DNA of 64,000 nucleotides, from the NCBI GenBank assembly GCA_033030425.1, contig JAUFSD010000011.1, positions 868,001 through 932,000 on the forward strand. The letters are read 5' to 3'. The notes under the pieces are model-generated. The model was not told the origin of the DNA and did no database searches. It saw only the letters and a program-made list of their open reading frames with translations. The translations under genes and the position numbers were made by a program. Numbering within the stretch: the first letter of the stretch is position 1; every line of letters starts with the position of its first letter. This document shows, piece after piece, positions 1 to 12,509 of the stretch. The DNA is from Verpa conica (lineage: Eukaryota; Ascomycota; Pezizomycetes; Pezizales; Morchellaceae).

Positions 1-1650
1 AAGCAAAATCTCACTATGAGTTACTCGTTTCACAAACTTATAAGCCTCAAATGCTAGGACGTGCCCTGAAAAGTACAGAACCTCGTGGTAATCGAATCTG
101 TACAGTTACTGAGAATCTTTTTTTCCACACTCGAGACGCCCAAATCTTCCCCAGAACCGCCCCAGCTTTTTAGGTGTATACTATTATCTACTGGTAATTA
201 TAGGGTAAGATATGGAGCGGTGAATGTGTCAAAGCCTATTTTACCGCAGGTGGCAGTTTTCCAGTACTCTAGTACCACCGGTGGGAAAATTCATTTTTGA
301 CACATTTGACGCTCCATACACCATGGTAAGATTAATTCACAAAACCCCACGTGTATAACAGAATACTATACTCTTTACATAAATATCACTTTTTGTTGGC
401 GGTAAAAAATTATATAAAACTACAATTTTCTCCTTGCATGGGATCTCCTCTCTAGGTCTAACAGACCAGTTTGTATTGGGACCCCTTACACATAATTACA
501 AAGTCTACACTTCACACTTTTGGATTACCCAGCCATTCGGAATTTTGATTAGTTTAAGTGGTCGAATACAGCCCCGATGCGCTGTAGGCCCAATTAATAA
601 GATTTAACACCTAGTGGTTTATATAGCCCATTCCTCATTCTTCTAGTGTATATTTTATACTAAACAACCGACTTGTGTTAGTGCCACTAAGCAAAAAATC
701 TCTCGCATATGTACAGATCCCAAGACTTTGTTTCAAGAATGGTCTGGGCCCTATTTTAATAGGAGATAAGGAAATATGGCCTAATTACCCCAAGTTATGC
801 AAGACTATCTCTATGCATCCAAGGCAAAACAATAAATACATACAAGGAATAAGCACATACAGAAATCATGCTACCCACACCCTCTGCCCTCCAAACACCA
901 GCAATAACTAGCTTTTGAACCTACTTTTCATAATATATATTAGGAATTCATATGCTTATAAAACAGGTTTACCGAATCCATACGGATACTTACCGCGTGC
1001 AACCACCTAAGCTACGGGGCTCATGTAATTAATGGGAGGTGGGGAACCCCCGCATAAGCTACGGCACAAGAGATGCTTCCCGGCTACTCCAAACCCCATA
1101 ATATAGAGCTACCCAGCTTCCCACAATTATCAGTTTAATATACATCTCACTTGCGTAATATCCTGCAATATATTGATCTATCAAGGCTAAAAACTTAGCT
1201 AGTATAGTTCGTTCATCTTAAAGAGAGACCGCTGTTATACATAGTACCTGTAAAGTCAAAAGACACAGGATGTGAGCATATTAAGATCAAGTAATCCAGT
1301 ATAAGCCAGGGGGGTCTTAGAATTAAACCGAGATCGTGACTTACAGTAAGATGCTAAGAGCTGGCGATAAGAGAAGATTAGCCCTCTCGAGTATATGCAA
1401 TACCATTTGCTACTTAAAGCTAAAGCTATAAGAAGCAAGCCACACTCTCACCCGGCATTTCTCTCCTCTTCCCCACCTCTTGGTACCATTGACGACATCT
1501 TCTCTGCTTGGCCAATAATTCTCGGTCTAGAACTGAGGAGAATATGTACAGACATTAGACCGGCCAGGCCTGTGCCACCATATCTTAAAAGTCCTCTTTG
1601 AGGAAGCCGCACAGAATATATGCGAATGACTAGTCAACTTATGTAAGAAC

Positions 1651-1692
1651 CCTAAATTCCTTCTCATTGGTAGTGACTTTAATTCGCCCTGA
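1651..1692 (+). pseudogene. possible LINE endonuclease scrap
   Basis: The plus strand reads PKFLLIGSDFNSP and then a stop. This resembles the LLIGDFN motif of the AP-type endonuclease of non-LTR retrotransposons, with one extra residue. Stops lie just before and just after it, and no reverse transcriptase frame was found nearby. It could be chance, since only about 13 residues support it. Confidence 0.22.
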
Positions 1693-2192
1693 TCTATGTA
1701 GCACACTTATGCCTTTGCTTAGCTGGCTGGCTTCAAACCCGGACCTTTACGCTGCACGCAGCTTACTCTATCGCCTCATGCATACTACATGTATGTTGAT
1801 CTAGGCCGATGGCCAAACCACGTGCTAAGGCGGGCCGGGCTGTCGCCGGTCCGCTGCTGTCGTTGTCTTAAAGTTGGCGTCAAATAGTAACGAGATCGCC
1901 CCGACGGCGTCTGGATTACGCCCTACTAGTGGCCGAAGATTATGTCTAGGCGCGGCTCAGATACCCAGAAACCGTCAACTTACATGACTGAAGATATCCG
2001 AGCATGAACACCTTACCTAATTAAATATAGTGTTTTGACGCGCGCTGTTGCCGTCTATGTCTATCGCCGATAGCAGTTAGCTGTCTCCACCCGGTCACCG
2101 GTCGTGCAGGCATGGCGTAGCTTATCAGCGTGCCGCCAGCGCGCATACTTTCGATCTGTAGCTGCAGAACCAACATCATAGGACTATGTACC

Positions 2193-2206
2193 AGGGTTAG
2201 GGTTTT
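2193..2206 (+). promoter_or_regulatory. interstitial telomere-like motif
   Basis: AGGGTTAGGGTTTT, two tandem units of the fungal telomere repeat. It lies about 620 bases upstream of the oxygenase gene start at 2827 and is one of eight such motifs in the window. A binding site for a Tbf1/TRF-like Myb factor is possible but inferred. Confidence 0.4.
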
Positions 2207-2826
2207 AAGTCTCACTGCACGACATGGATATTAACACTCCACACCACTACATGAGAGGATCTTCAGCACGAACCTAGCTTATGGCCAAGTTTTAGGACTA
2301 GAGCATGTAATACGGGAGCTTTGAGAACGGCGGCCCCAATAAGCTGCATCTTAAACAGCGTTCGGGAGTCTTTTGCCGACCGGTCCCGTCCGGGAGGGGC
2401 GGTTATTATTGCTGATTACAGTGCTGCAACCTAGATAGTGCCATGAGAATGGAATCTCCAGAGAGATTACTCGCAACAGACATATAGTATCCGGAAACAC
2501 AGGTGAGCATTTTCACCAATAGACAGGTATACTTTGTACAGAAACCCTCCATATCCAATAAAACTTCCCTATCCAAGACCTGCCTTTTTCGGGCACTTAA
2601 TTCCTGCTGCGAGTACATATGAAAATGAAGTTTTCAACTTGGCTACTTTACCGGACTTAGTAGAAAGTGCAGCTAAGCTAGTGAGGCAGGCGGCCAGATC
2701 AGAGAATGCTTCTAAAGCCAACTACTATAAGTTCAATCGTTTACTCCTGTTAGAAATACTATACACCATCATCCTCTTATTCTTCTTCTTCCCAGTCTCC
2801 TATTACTACTTACCGATACAAATCTG

Positions 2827-4477
2827 ATGTTCGAGTCTCCACTCAACGACACTGGAGCCGGTGATTTCATAGGAGTGTCCAGTCACCCCTGGGCAATACC
2901 TCCTCCTAAATCTTCAAGCGGGAGTTATACTGTAGCAACTGCTATCATCGGTTTGGTTATCTACCTTTCCGTGGTCCGACACCTTCGATATCGAAGAATC
3001 GAGGGCCTTCAGAAGCAATATGGGTATACTTATGGACAGTTTAAAGACCTCAACTACAAAGATGCCCAGAAAATTGTTGGTGGCCTCCTACTCTTGGAAA
3101 GCCCTTGGATGTTTCTGACTGGCAAAGACTTTGCCTTCTTACGGGTAAGTTCCCCGGTTAATATAAAAAAACCATGTAGTGTATATCGGCACCTGACATC
3201 ATACCTATCTTTAGGCATTTGCGATACCGGGGATTTCTCGCGTATCCGTTGCAGCCAAGGAGATGGTAGATAAAGCCGGTAAACGCTATGCAGATACGAC
3301 GGTTCTTGTTGGTGAATTCGTAGTCAACCCTCTAGACTCTGAGAGAGCAAGAACTGCGTTGAACAGAGTTAATTATATCCACGCGAAATATGGAAGCAAG
3401 ATCGAGAATGACCAAATGGTATATACATTATGCTTATTGGTATCCGAGGGCTTGGTACGTTAATCGTTAATTTTTAATCTTGTCGGTTTAAATATTGACT
3501 AATAACTAATATGTATTTATTACGTAGAGATGGGTTGACCAATATGATTGGCGAAAGACTACACCTCTAGAGAAACATGCTTCCTTTGTATTCTGGAAAG
3601 AAGTCGGTATCAGAATGGGGATTGCCGAACGTACTATCCCAAATGGCTATGAGGAGTGTATGAAATATGTACAGGTAAGATATCAAATCTGGTTATGACA
3701 TGCTGCAAGTAAAGGTTGCCCAGATGATAACCAAATTTTATAGGAATTTGAGTCAGTAAAAATGGGACCAGCAACAGATAACCAGCGCATCGCGCAAGCC
3801 ATCATTCAACTCTACAACTCCACAATTCCTACCTTTCTACGACCCCTCTTCACAGCAATAATCATCTCTTTTATGGATGACAGTCTTCGAACTGCCTTTA
3901 TACTTCCCGAAGTTTCCAGTTGGATTCTTAAGATCATTTCATTCGCTCTAAGGTCTAGATCCTTCTTTGTCCGAAATTTTATGCTACCCCGGTACACGAT
4001 CCCGCAAATATTCCAGGAAAAGAACGCCGATGGAACATACCACCTCGGCTTCTGGGAAATTGAGCCATGGTACGTACTTGAATTAATCTCTTGATATTAA
4101 ATATTATGCGATCCATGCGCGGAAAATACTTGGAAATCTGCTTACCTAAGTTATGTACATACAGGTACGTTTCGAAATCACTCCGCGTCTCTTGGGGGCC
4201 AGCTGCACTATACGCACGATTATTTGGTCTTCCAGTCGCTGGGGAGAAGCAATGGAAAAACCGAGGCTACCAGATCGAAGGAATCGGTCCCGGAAAACTA
4301 GATGGGCGGGGCCAGGAAGAGGTGCTGAAAGCGGTAAAGCGAGGAAATGAGGGTGGATGTCCTTATTCAACATTTGGATGGGTACAAGACGAGGCCTCTC
4401 TTGGGGGTATATATGCAGAGTTTATGGACAAGGGAAAGAAAAGTGGTGGAGGTTTGTGCCCTTTTGTCGAGATGTGA
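2827..4477 (+). CDS. MpaB / rubber-oxygenase family (DUF2236) membrane protein
   Basis: Five exons: 2827-3144, 3215-3454, 3528-3674, 3744-4069 and 4165-4477. All introns are GT..AG, and the joined frame gives 447 residues ending in TGA. The protein has one N-terminal hydrophobic helix (about residues 38-54, GLVIYLSVV) followed by a basic stretch. Then comes a helical catalytic-type domain with family-like motifs RYADTTVLVGEFVVNP, RWVDQYDWRKTTPLEKHA and FVFWKEVGIRMGI. These match my memory of fungal ER-bound oxygenases such as MpaB, which cleave a prenyl chain in mycophenolic acid synthesis, and of bacterial latex-clearing proteins that bind heme b. Most fungal members have unknown substrates. 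No polyketide synthase, P450 or prenyltransferase is nearby, so a biosynthetic cluster role is not supported. The start is the first ATG in frame before the membrane helix. The family call is firm; the substrate is unknown. Confidence 0.85.
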
Positions 4478-7259
4478 AGTATGGGAGGTTATGTGTTACG
4501 ATTAGATGATCATACAATATCACTCGTTCTATAGGACAAGTAATATGGCCTTACACTCTTAGAGCCAGTGTGTCTCGAACAAATTTTGCTTTTTTATTTT
4601 TATTTTTTATGACGCGATCATATGTACTTTTTTCTACGACCTCAAATGATTGGAGGCTTACCCTTGCGCATCACTTGCTACATGTTCTACTTAGCCAAGA
4701 CCAGAAAATACTATTACCTTCCCCCCATTCAAGCGTCTAAGGCACTTAGACCCAAGATTGTTTTCGTGACCCCAGAATGACTCAAAATAGCACCGGTTGA
4801 GCCTCTCCTCATATACGGCAAGCCGACAAAGGGCCGAACTCAGTGGGGTGATAATCCCACAAAAACAAGTAACTTAATCAGTAACCCGGCTATCCGGGGG
4901 GGCAACGGTTGCATCTACCGGCAATCCATCCGTACGGCCGGCCAAGCCCAGTACGCGTCAAAAGGCAGCGTCAACATCTCAGCGTACGTATTTACGCGTA
5001 GGTCGAGGTAGTGGATATCTTGGTACAATTACCAGCTACGCCCAAGAGATGAAAGGGATCTGTGTAATCTCGGGCCGTTGATATAATCACTCGGCTAGCG
5101 CAGGTACTGGTGGTTAGCGTACGGCCCGAGATTAACAGGTGCGTGGTCAAGGTTAGCTTTCTATATGTACACAAATACCCACCCTCTCTCATGTAGTACT
5201 AATACTCGTATTGGTAGGACATTATTCATCTCTCTCTCTCTCTTCCAAGGGCTTACTGTACATACCACTTACCCGCCTGAGATGCTGTATGTGCAGGGGT
5301 TTTCTTTTTGTTAGCGAGGGGCTTTTACAATCAGCTTGCAGGGGGTTGGCTATATCTGTGCAACGAGTAGAGTATAGGCTACAGACAGGAGGTCTAGGAC
5401 CCTTGCGTACATCTGTCTTTCAATCTTAAAACAAGGCGCACGGACAAAGTCAAGGTCTCAGCCTGAGCTGATCTGAATCATCGGCCATTCGCGTTGTAAG
5501 AATTACAGAGTTGAATGAATCAGAGTCTAAATATTCAGGTACAGGAATAGCTTAGTACTTTGTGAAAGACATTCCTGATTGCTGACACAGATTCACTATT
5601 TGTGGTACAAATAGATAATTGTTCCTAGATACGGTGTCTGACTCTGATTTATTAGAGGTTTACGGTAAACAATATCCTGCGCCTCGATAGTTACGGCTGA
5701 GAGCCTTTAAGCTTCTTCTGTGCTTCTTACCCCATATATGTATATTTAAACCTAGGATATTACGGTCATCCTAAATAAATAACCCAGGGAGGGTGTGTGC
5801 CGAAGATCCCGAATAAGACCTTGGAAGTTGTAGATACTTGGGGGGGGGGTTATTAGGGAGAAGCGAGGGAATTGAATGACTAGGGGTGTTTTTTTTTATT
5901 TTTGCACTTTATCCCGTCGTGAGGTGGGAAACATAACCGACTTCGCTTCTTTAATCGCTAAGTATTCATGACACACAGAAACGCCTCGTGGGACGCAATA
6001 TGTTATGACGGAGAAAGAAAAAGAGAGAATCACATTTCTTTTTCGTTCCATAAATTAGCCAGAACGAAAATACTGGTACTCGTGGGGATTCCAAGAAGGC
6101 ATGGATGCGAGACACAGCCAACGGAAGACTCGTCCAAATTCCTCGCGCTTATGCGCAGGGAAAGATTGGACGAAAGAACACACTAGCAAGGGTTAGAGCA
6201 GCATCAGGTTGCTTTGCTGCAAGGTACCAACACAGTAGTGGGGAATGAGGAACCGCGCCTGATCCAGTAGTAGGCTACCCTTCCAGGCAAGTAAAATAGG
6301 GTAGGTGGACAGCCGGGCCACCAACGGCTGGCAGCACCACCCCTTTTACATCGCCTGACACAGAAATTAAGTTATCTCCTTCAGGTGGGGGGGAGGGATG
6401 TCGGAGGGTTTCTTTTTTTGGAGTTGTCGTCGAGAAGGAAAGCCGCAGAGGAGACAACAAGGCTGTGGCCTGTAGCCTGTCAGGGGGGGCTGTCAATGGT
6501 GCTGTGTGCAGTCTCCGCCGCATCTCATTTCATTGCGAAAGACATTCCGGGAGTTTTGCAAAGCGAGCTGGCGTAGTAAGACAAGCGACCTACCTCGCTG
6601 CTTGTGCCTGCAGTAGTGTGGGCTGCCGTGCAGCTAAGGCTTCTTCGTTCCCACGAATTGGGAGGGCAATACAATACATGTATGGACCTGATACAAACAC
6701 CAACCCGGGCTCTAAAATTGATGGTAGTTCCAAAGCAATGCGCGCGATAATCTCACTCGTAGGGTAAAAAGGGGAATCTCTTGTTCCATCTCATTATCCC
6801 CATTCGCACACGACGATAGAGTTTTCCCAGCCGAGAAGGGGGAGGGTGTAATTGACAACTACCCAATTTCGCCCAAGAGACGAATCCCGTCTCACAATAA
6901 GCATGCCGCTCACCGAAAGGCTTGCCATCTTCCAATTTCAGTAGACAAGTTTAGCATGGGCCAGGGAGGGGACCCCTTGCCCTGTCAACGGCCATCGCCC
7001 CAGAACATCATGGGCTTGTCCGTTCTGTGTGTAGCCCCCCTCCCCCCCCCTCCCCCTCCCTCAACCTACATATACGAGTCAATCTCCTCCCTCTCTTTGT
7101 TCTCATCACATCAGTCTACCTCATCCACACCCTCCTTCCGGTCTTTCTGTTTCATTCGATCCTTTAGGCATCATTTGATTTTTCTTTTACTATTCAAACT
7201 ACATCACACTCTTTCACTCAAACTTTCTAGTTATCTCAACTTACCTTTAATCAATAAAA
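4478..7259. other. spacer with promoter and leader of the wall-protein gene
   Basis: No supported gene. Contents include a 10-G run at 5840-5849 and, from about 7027, a pyrimidine-rich leader that precedes the next gene. Short open frames in this stretch have no domain and poor composition. Confidence 0.6.
7027..7259 (+). promoter_or_regulatory. CT-rich promoter/5' leader
   Basis: A strongly C- and T-rich stretch, beginning with C runs at 7037-7060 and continuing as TCTC/TTTC tracts, ends in AATCAATAAAAATG at the start codon. CT-rich leaders are common upstream of highly expressed fungal genes. The transcription start is not placed. Confidence 0.5.
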
Positions 7260-8332
7260 ATGAAGTCCTCATTCTTCGCCCTTGCCTCCAGCATCTTGGT
7301 TGCTTATGCTACCGCTTATACCACACCTGTTGGTGAGACCCCCCAGGGAAATCCCATTACTTTACCTGGTGCGGATTCAATTGTTCCTGTTGGCAAACCT
7401 TTCACCATCACCTGGACTGTGAGTATACCCACCTAGTGATTCAAACGCTCTCACCGCTGATAACCTCCGTTTATAGCCTACCAGCGCCCCAGATACTGTG
7501 ACACTTGTCCTCCTTCGTGGCCCGGGCAACAACATCATCCCGATGTACCCTATTGCTGGTAAGTTCATTCTCTCTAAAAGTTAGTATAATTTAGTTGCTA
7601 ATATATAAACTGTAGAGAAAATTCCCAACACCGGTACTTATGTCTGGACTCCTTCAACTGATCTCGAGGATGATGTCACCCACTACGGCATCCAGCTCAT
7701 TGACGATGTCACTGGTTACTACCAATACACGACTCAATTCGGGGTTTCCAACCCAAATGCCGTTTCGTCTTCGATTTCATCAGTTGTTTCTTCCACTACT
7801 TCCATCGATTCCACCTCATCGGTGCTATCTTCCTCTTCAGTAGCCACCACCACCGCCACCACCGACATCCCCGCTACCCTGACCAGCAGTGCCATCAGCA
7901 GCGCCACCGACATCCCCGCCGTCTCTTCTGAGATCATTAGCCCCGAAGAAGCCAGCACTGTTTACCACACTAACATTGTCACCGTTACTTCTTGTGCGCC
8001 AACTGTCTCCAACTGCCCTGCCAGGTCTACCGCCGTTTCTACCACCGTTGCTCCTGTCGTCACTGTCCCCACTTCTGCCGTTATCAAGTCCTCCACCTAC
8101 TGGAGCAACAGCACTTTGACCACTACCACTTCCAGCTCTGGTGTCGCCTCCACTGGCTTCGCTGTCTCTACCACCGCTTTGCCTTCTCAGTTCACTGGTG
8201 CCGGTGACAAGATCAGGGTTGGCTGTGCTATGGGCGCCGTTATGGTTGCCGCTTTCGGTATGTTTTAATATTATACTCTCTTGGTATATACGATTTAGAT
8301 GCTAACTATTATTTGTAGCGCTTGCTTTGTAA
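7260..8332 (+). CDS. Kre9/Knh1-like Ser/Thr-rich GPI-anchored wall protein
   Basis: Four exons: 7260-7418, 7477-7558, 7616-8257 and 8319-8332, with phases that join cleanly to 298 residues. A signal peptide (residues 1-19, MKSSFFALASSILVAYATA) is followed by a Kre9/Knh1 N-terminal-type beta domain of about 90 residues. That domain carries the usual PVGKPFTITW, TVTLVLLRG and YGIQLIDD stretches. A long Ser/Thr-rich stalk suited to O-mannosylation follows, then a small hydrophobic tail (GCAMGAVMVAAFALAL) behind a Gly/Ala region, as expected for GPI attachment. The last exon codes only four residues plus the stop, so the anchor signal depends on correct splicing of the final intron, which has a GCTAACT branch site. 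The family acts at the cell surface in beta-glucan organisation or adhesion. The exact role of this copy is unknown. Confidence 0.9.
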
Positions 8333-11316
8333 ACAATCTAGTAATGGGTAATTGAAAACTCGTCAATGTTGGAAATCTTTATTTTTTTCGGTAATGTCGA
8401 GTACGTAGATAGGAGGAGCTAATGAAAATTAACAATATAAAACAAACCTGTCCTGCAATCTCTGTGAATTGATACTTGTGGGAATTCGATACTTTTATAT
8501 ATATCTTTCTTTACTTGCGGTCTACAGTACCGGTTAGATACTTACTTTGGGAGGTTTTTACGGTAGCAAATAATGAAGGATGGGTTCTTGGGTGGTGTTT
8601 TTTTCATTTTTTTTTTTTTTACAAATTTCCCTTTGTAAATTGCTTTTTCTTTCGTACCTTCTTTTCTTTGATCTGTTGTGCAGATAACCTTATTATTGCC
8701 CTTTAACTTCTATTGTGTATTCTTTTTGAGAGAAAAAAACAAAGACTTTCAAGTCATCACCTGCAATTTCCCTGCCGCAAATCCTAGGGTCTCCTGGGTC
8801 CGAAATAGATAGCAACCTGCTAGATGGGGCTGACCTAGTACTGGGACGTTCCAAAGATACTCTAATAAAAATGCGGATAGGCCGGAGTATACACCGTGTT
8901 TTAGGCTTACAAGGATTACCTAATTAGGTGGTAGCAAACTTTCCGTTTGTCACTCGTTTCGCCATATATCGCATATCCGTCTTCTTTGCTATTCGAATTC
9001 TTCGCATGATCATAATGCTCTCTAATTAGGAATGAGCGGGTGTCTAAAGTAGGTAGGCACCCTTCCGGCTGCGCCCATATATACAGCCAGGATTCGTGGC
9101 CAGTACATTTAATCTATTTCTCGAGCAAGTTTTCTCCACGATTTTTCTTCTGGGGGGGGGGGGGTCGTGACTGTGCGGGCCCCCCTCATCTCGTCTGTTT
9201 CCGGCGCGTTGAAGTAACCACCACCCCCCCCCTATTCACCTCCTCAGGAAGGAGTCACACCAAGTGGGGGTAGAGTGTGGAGTTGCAAACCGGGGCTACG
9301 GGCCGCCCTGTAACCCTTCGATCCGCCGGGTCGCCGAAACCCGAGAAAGTCTAGATGAGTTTTAACCGGTTAGAATATTGACCCATGGATGAAATAGCGC
9401 CACGGACTCGCTTATGTGAGTCACCCAGATCCATCGAGTGCGGGTCTATGATGATGACATTTGCGGTTTTGATTGCTTGTGCGACGCGGTCATGTGACCT
9501 CGGGGACTTTTGGCTCCGGTTAGTGGCTTCCGGCTTGGCAGACATCACACGAGACGAGACGATACAAGCAGTCTCCTTGCTGCACCTCAGGGGCACCTTG
9601 TGGAGGGGTAGTCTGAATAGGTATAGCCATAGAACCCTTGTGGCGTGGATGCTGATAAAGGAGGTGATAAACAGGCTTAAGCTTCTTTTCGCTGCATGAA
9701 GAAGGTGTGCAGCTGGATCCGTCGGAGGAGAGGAAGCGCTAGAGTTTAGAATAGGATCCAGCGAGTTGGTTCCGGATTCCCTTACTACATCGAGTGATGC
9801 TACGTGAATCGGTCTATGACATGCCGAATTCCCCCGGGCTTAAAAACATGTTTCCCTAAATTCTCTCCTGTGGAGAGTAGTCCGATAATTAAGTATCTAC
9901 TGTGCTTGGAAACAGGTGGGCTTCTTCCATTCAGGAGCCTCCCAAGTGGGCCTTTTTTTTATATGCAAGCGATAGAGGTACGCTCTTGTTCTCGTATGCT
10001 CCAGGTTATTGAGATGATACATAGTATAGGTCATATTTACTACAATCACAAGAATGCTGTAGACGAGACAGCCAGATACCCAGTAGCTCATGATTTCTAC
10101 TAAAGTTATCTCATGGAAGCGATTGCTTATAAATTTTCCAAGTGAATTAGTCAATAGTTCCACGGACTTGTTTATACCGAACCTTGCCCCCAGGCCCTAG
10201 GTCTAGAATTAAGAATCTGCAAGTACGTGTAATTATCAAAGTTACAGGAACCTAGTGCGTAAGCTAGATTGCAAAAAACTTTATGAATCAGAACGGGGAG
10301 CTAGAAATGTCACTAGACACGCTATACTTATATTATCGTATTTGTCTTTAAATGTGCCTAGCTTGGGCATGATTATAATAATTTAAGATGAGTATTTAGC
10401 GAGGGAAAACCCACCTACATAGCTAAATCTATCACCGTGGTAACTACTTGACTATATATAGAGGTATTAAAGGAACAAAGTGTGATATTCAGTATGTACC
10501 TTTGTGCTGCCCTAGGTCGTTTTTGTAGGAGGCAGGGTGGGTACCGGCTAGTGATGTTTATAGGGGCGTTGGTTTAACTGACTAGGAGGTGCCCTCTCTA
10601 AATACCAGGGTATCCCACCTGGGATCCATTCTATGCATTAGAGAGAGTATATCTAATTTGTGTAACTTTTGATATGTGAGTGATATCTGGTGATGTTAGC
10701 CTAGTTGGATGAATGAATTTATCATAACTACATCATTAGCCTAGTTGATTTGTTGATTGATGCATGGAGACCTAAGACTATGATAGTTGCATTAAAAAAA
10801 TAAAAAATAAAAAAAATCTAACGCTAGGATATAATAAAATGCCAGAGTATTTTTATTTTTATTTTTTCCCTAAAAGATCTCCCCATCCCCGCTCAGTTCC
10901 CTTGTCCCTTGTTCCTCTGTCTTTTGCTGCCCTTCCGAGGAACTATCTCTCAGGAGCTCCTCCTAGACAGCCAGACAGGGTATCTACTCCTCGCCAACTA
11001 GGTAAAGGATCGATTTGGAGGGACATCAGCCTAGTGGATATAACTGATTTTAGGTTATAACTCTATATATCCGTATTACAGAGAAGATACGAGGCTTGTA
11101 CAGCTCCAACTATGTACTACGGGAGGCGTATGGACAAAGCGAAGAGATTTAGAAATTGATATTTAACGAGGGGCATTAATTGAAGTTGGTATATATCTGC
11201 CGAGAGATAAAATCTAAGTCCAGAAGGAGTTTTTTTCCTTCCTACTATAACTCAATTGGTTTCTAGGTATAATAACATCACATATAGTACAGGAATATGG
11301 CATGAATAAGACACAT
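8333..11316. other. spacer without supported genes
   Basis: The first few hundred bases are probably the 3' region of the wall-protein gene. A 13-G run lies at 9152-9164. The short overlapping frames around 9350-9700 have no recognisable content on either strand. From about 10,200 the sequence is AT-rich, and an A/T-rich low-complexity patch covers 10,790-10,870. Confidence 0.6.
9152..9164 (+). repeat. poly-G tract (13 G)
   Basis: Thirteen consecutive G, one of several long G runs in the window (also 5840-5849, 52632-52642 and 52712-52724). Run length may be unreliable because homopolymers are error-prone in sequencing. Confidence 0.6.
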
Positions 11317-12509
11317 TTATGTACATAAGTACTGGAAAGATTCCCATAAACCTCCTTGCGACCCCTTCGGCGGCATCTTGCGAGACTTAAAGTCGTGTAA
11401 GCTCAGGCCTTGGGCTCCCGCCATAATCTTATCCAGCTCCATAAAAAATTCAGGTAAGAAACTACATTTTGTGTGATCTCCACACTTGGCAACGGCACCA
11501 TGGATATAACATAACCTCACATCGTAATGATTCGGTTGACATGGTTTATCTCTTGCAGCTTGAAGAAAATGGAGCTGAAAACTCCTTAAGCTTTTCTCTA
11601 GAGATACGATACTCTCCAGCCATAGTCCTTCGTGCTTACACGTGACTCCGAATGAACTAGGGATAATCTTCAATGTATGAAAGGCTTTGATGATTGAACC
11701 AAGAATCATCATATCACATTGTTCTGAGCGGACCAAATGTCGACACCGAGGCCTCTCGCCAGGATTGTAGTATCGCTCCAAGAAAGAAAGTGCCGAGTCT
11801 AACATTGATCTGACGGCAATTTGTCTTCTCTGAATGATCTCTCCTAAAAAGCAGAGCCTCAATATATATATAGGCTGAGAAAATGTATAGGTTTAGGGAA
11901 GGACTTACTAAATACAGCCTCGGGAGTATCAGGATCAATAGCAGGAACCCCCTGTGTTAAAAGAGGGCCGTTTGCATCAGCATAGTACCCCTCTAGGATG
12001 ATCTTCTTCGAAACTTCAGCAAAAACATGCTCAATCTTCAAAGCCCATGCTATAAACAACCATTTACTATTCCCCGGTTGCAGTGCACAAGGTATCCAGC
12101 CCGCTGTCCATATAGGCACCCACAATGATATAGCCGTCGCACAGTCATACTTGTCACAGATTATTGCGAGTTTGTATAGGTTTGCGAATGAAATCGTCTT
12201 TGGTACGTGGTCGTTTCGAAGGTGAAATACATTTAAGATGACTGCTAGTGCCTGCGGATCTGTTTCATCAAGTGCTACTATATATGGCTCGGTAGTGGCC
12301 CTCGAATCTCGAAGCTCGCAGGCTTCCTTGAAGTTCGAACGGGGGCCGAGCATGGCCCGGAATACGGGAGATGCCAAGCAGAGTACTGAGGACAGTACTC
12401 GGAATCTTGCTAAGCCTGTGGGTGAATCGACCTCGAGGATTACATCCCCGTGAGGTACCATTTCTACCATTGCGGTTGGTCGCCGCTCTTGTTTAGTGTC
12501 TTCAGACAT
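11317..12509 (-). CDS. BTB/POZ domain protein
   Basis: Two exons on the minus strand, 12509-11909 and 11843-11317, separated by a 65-base intron (GTAAGT donor, TTTTTAG acceptor), give 375 residues. Residues about 15-125 form a fungal BTB domain: PHGDVILEVDSP, then VLCLASPVFRAMLG (the conserved S-P-VF-M dimer-interface helix) and LAVILNVFHLRND. The C-terminal half has scattered Cys/His pairs (CRHLV, CKHEGLW, CGDHTKC), as in many fungal BTB proteins with no second named domain. BTB proteins mediate dimerisation and often serve as Cul3 adaptors. There is no MATH, BACK or Kelch domain here, so a ubiquitin role is only possible. The intron lies near the BTB/C-terminal boundary. A decayed copy of the 3' exon lies 1.2 kb beyond the start codon. 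Confidence 0.85.

Larger units (their letters stand above)
1..2826. other. gene-poor spacer
   Basis: No open frame here has a recognisable domain, a convincing start or good splice signals. The sequence is AT-rich at first and more GC-rich from about 1800 to 2420. A scrap that reads like a LINE endonuclease lies near 1651-1692, and a telomere-like motif at 2193-2206. The last 300 bases are the upstream region of the oxygenase gene at 2827. Confidence 0.6.

Noticed and set aside
1741..1790. tRNA-like patch (TTCAAACCCGG)
   Set aside because: Resembles a T-arm box in reverse, but no acceptor or anticodon arms can be paired around it.
5501..5660. Inverted AATCAGAGTC pair
   Set aside because: Only about ten bases match, with no target duplication; not enough to call a MITE.
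9351..9699. Opposed 81- and 104-residue frames
   Set aside because: No domain, no splice context and no composition favouring either strand.
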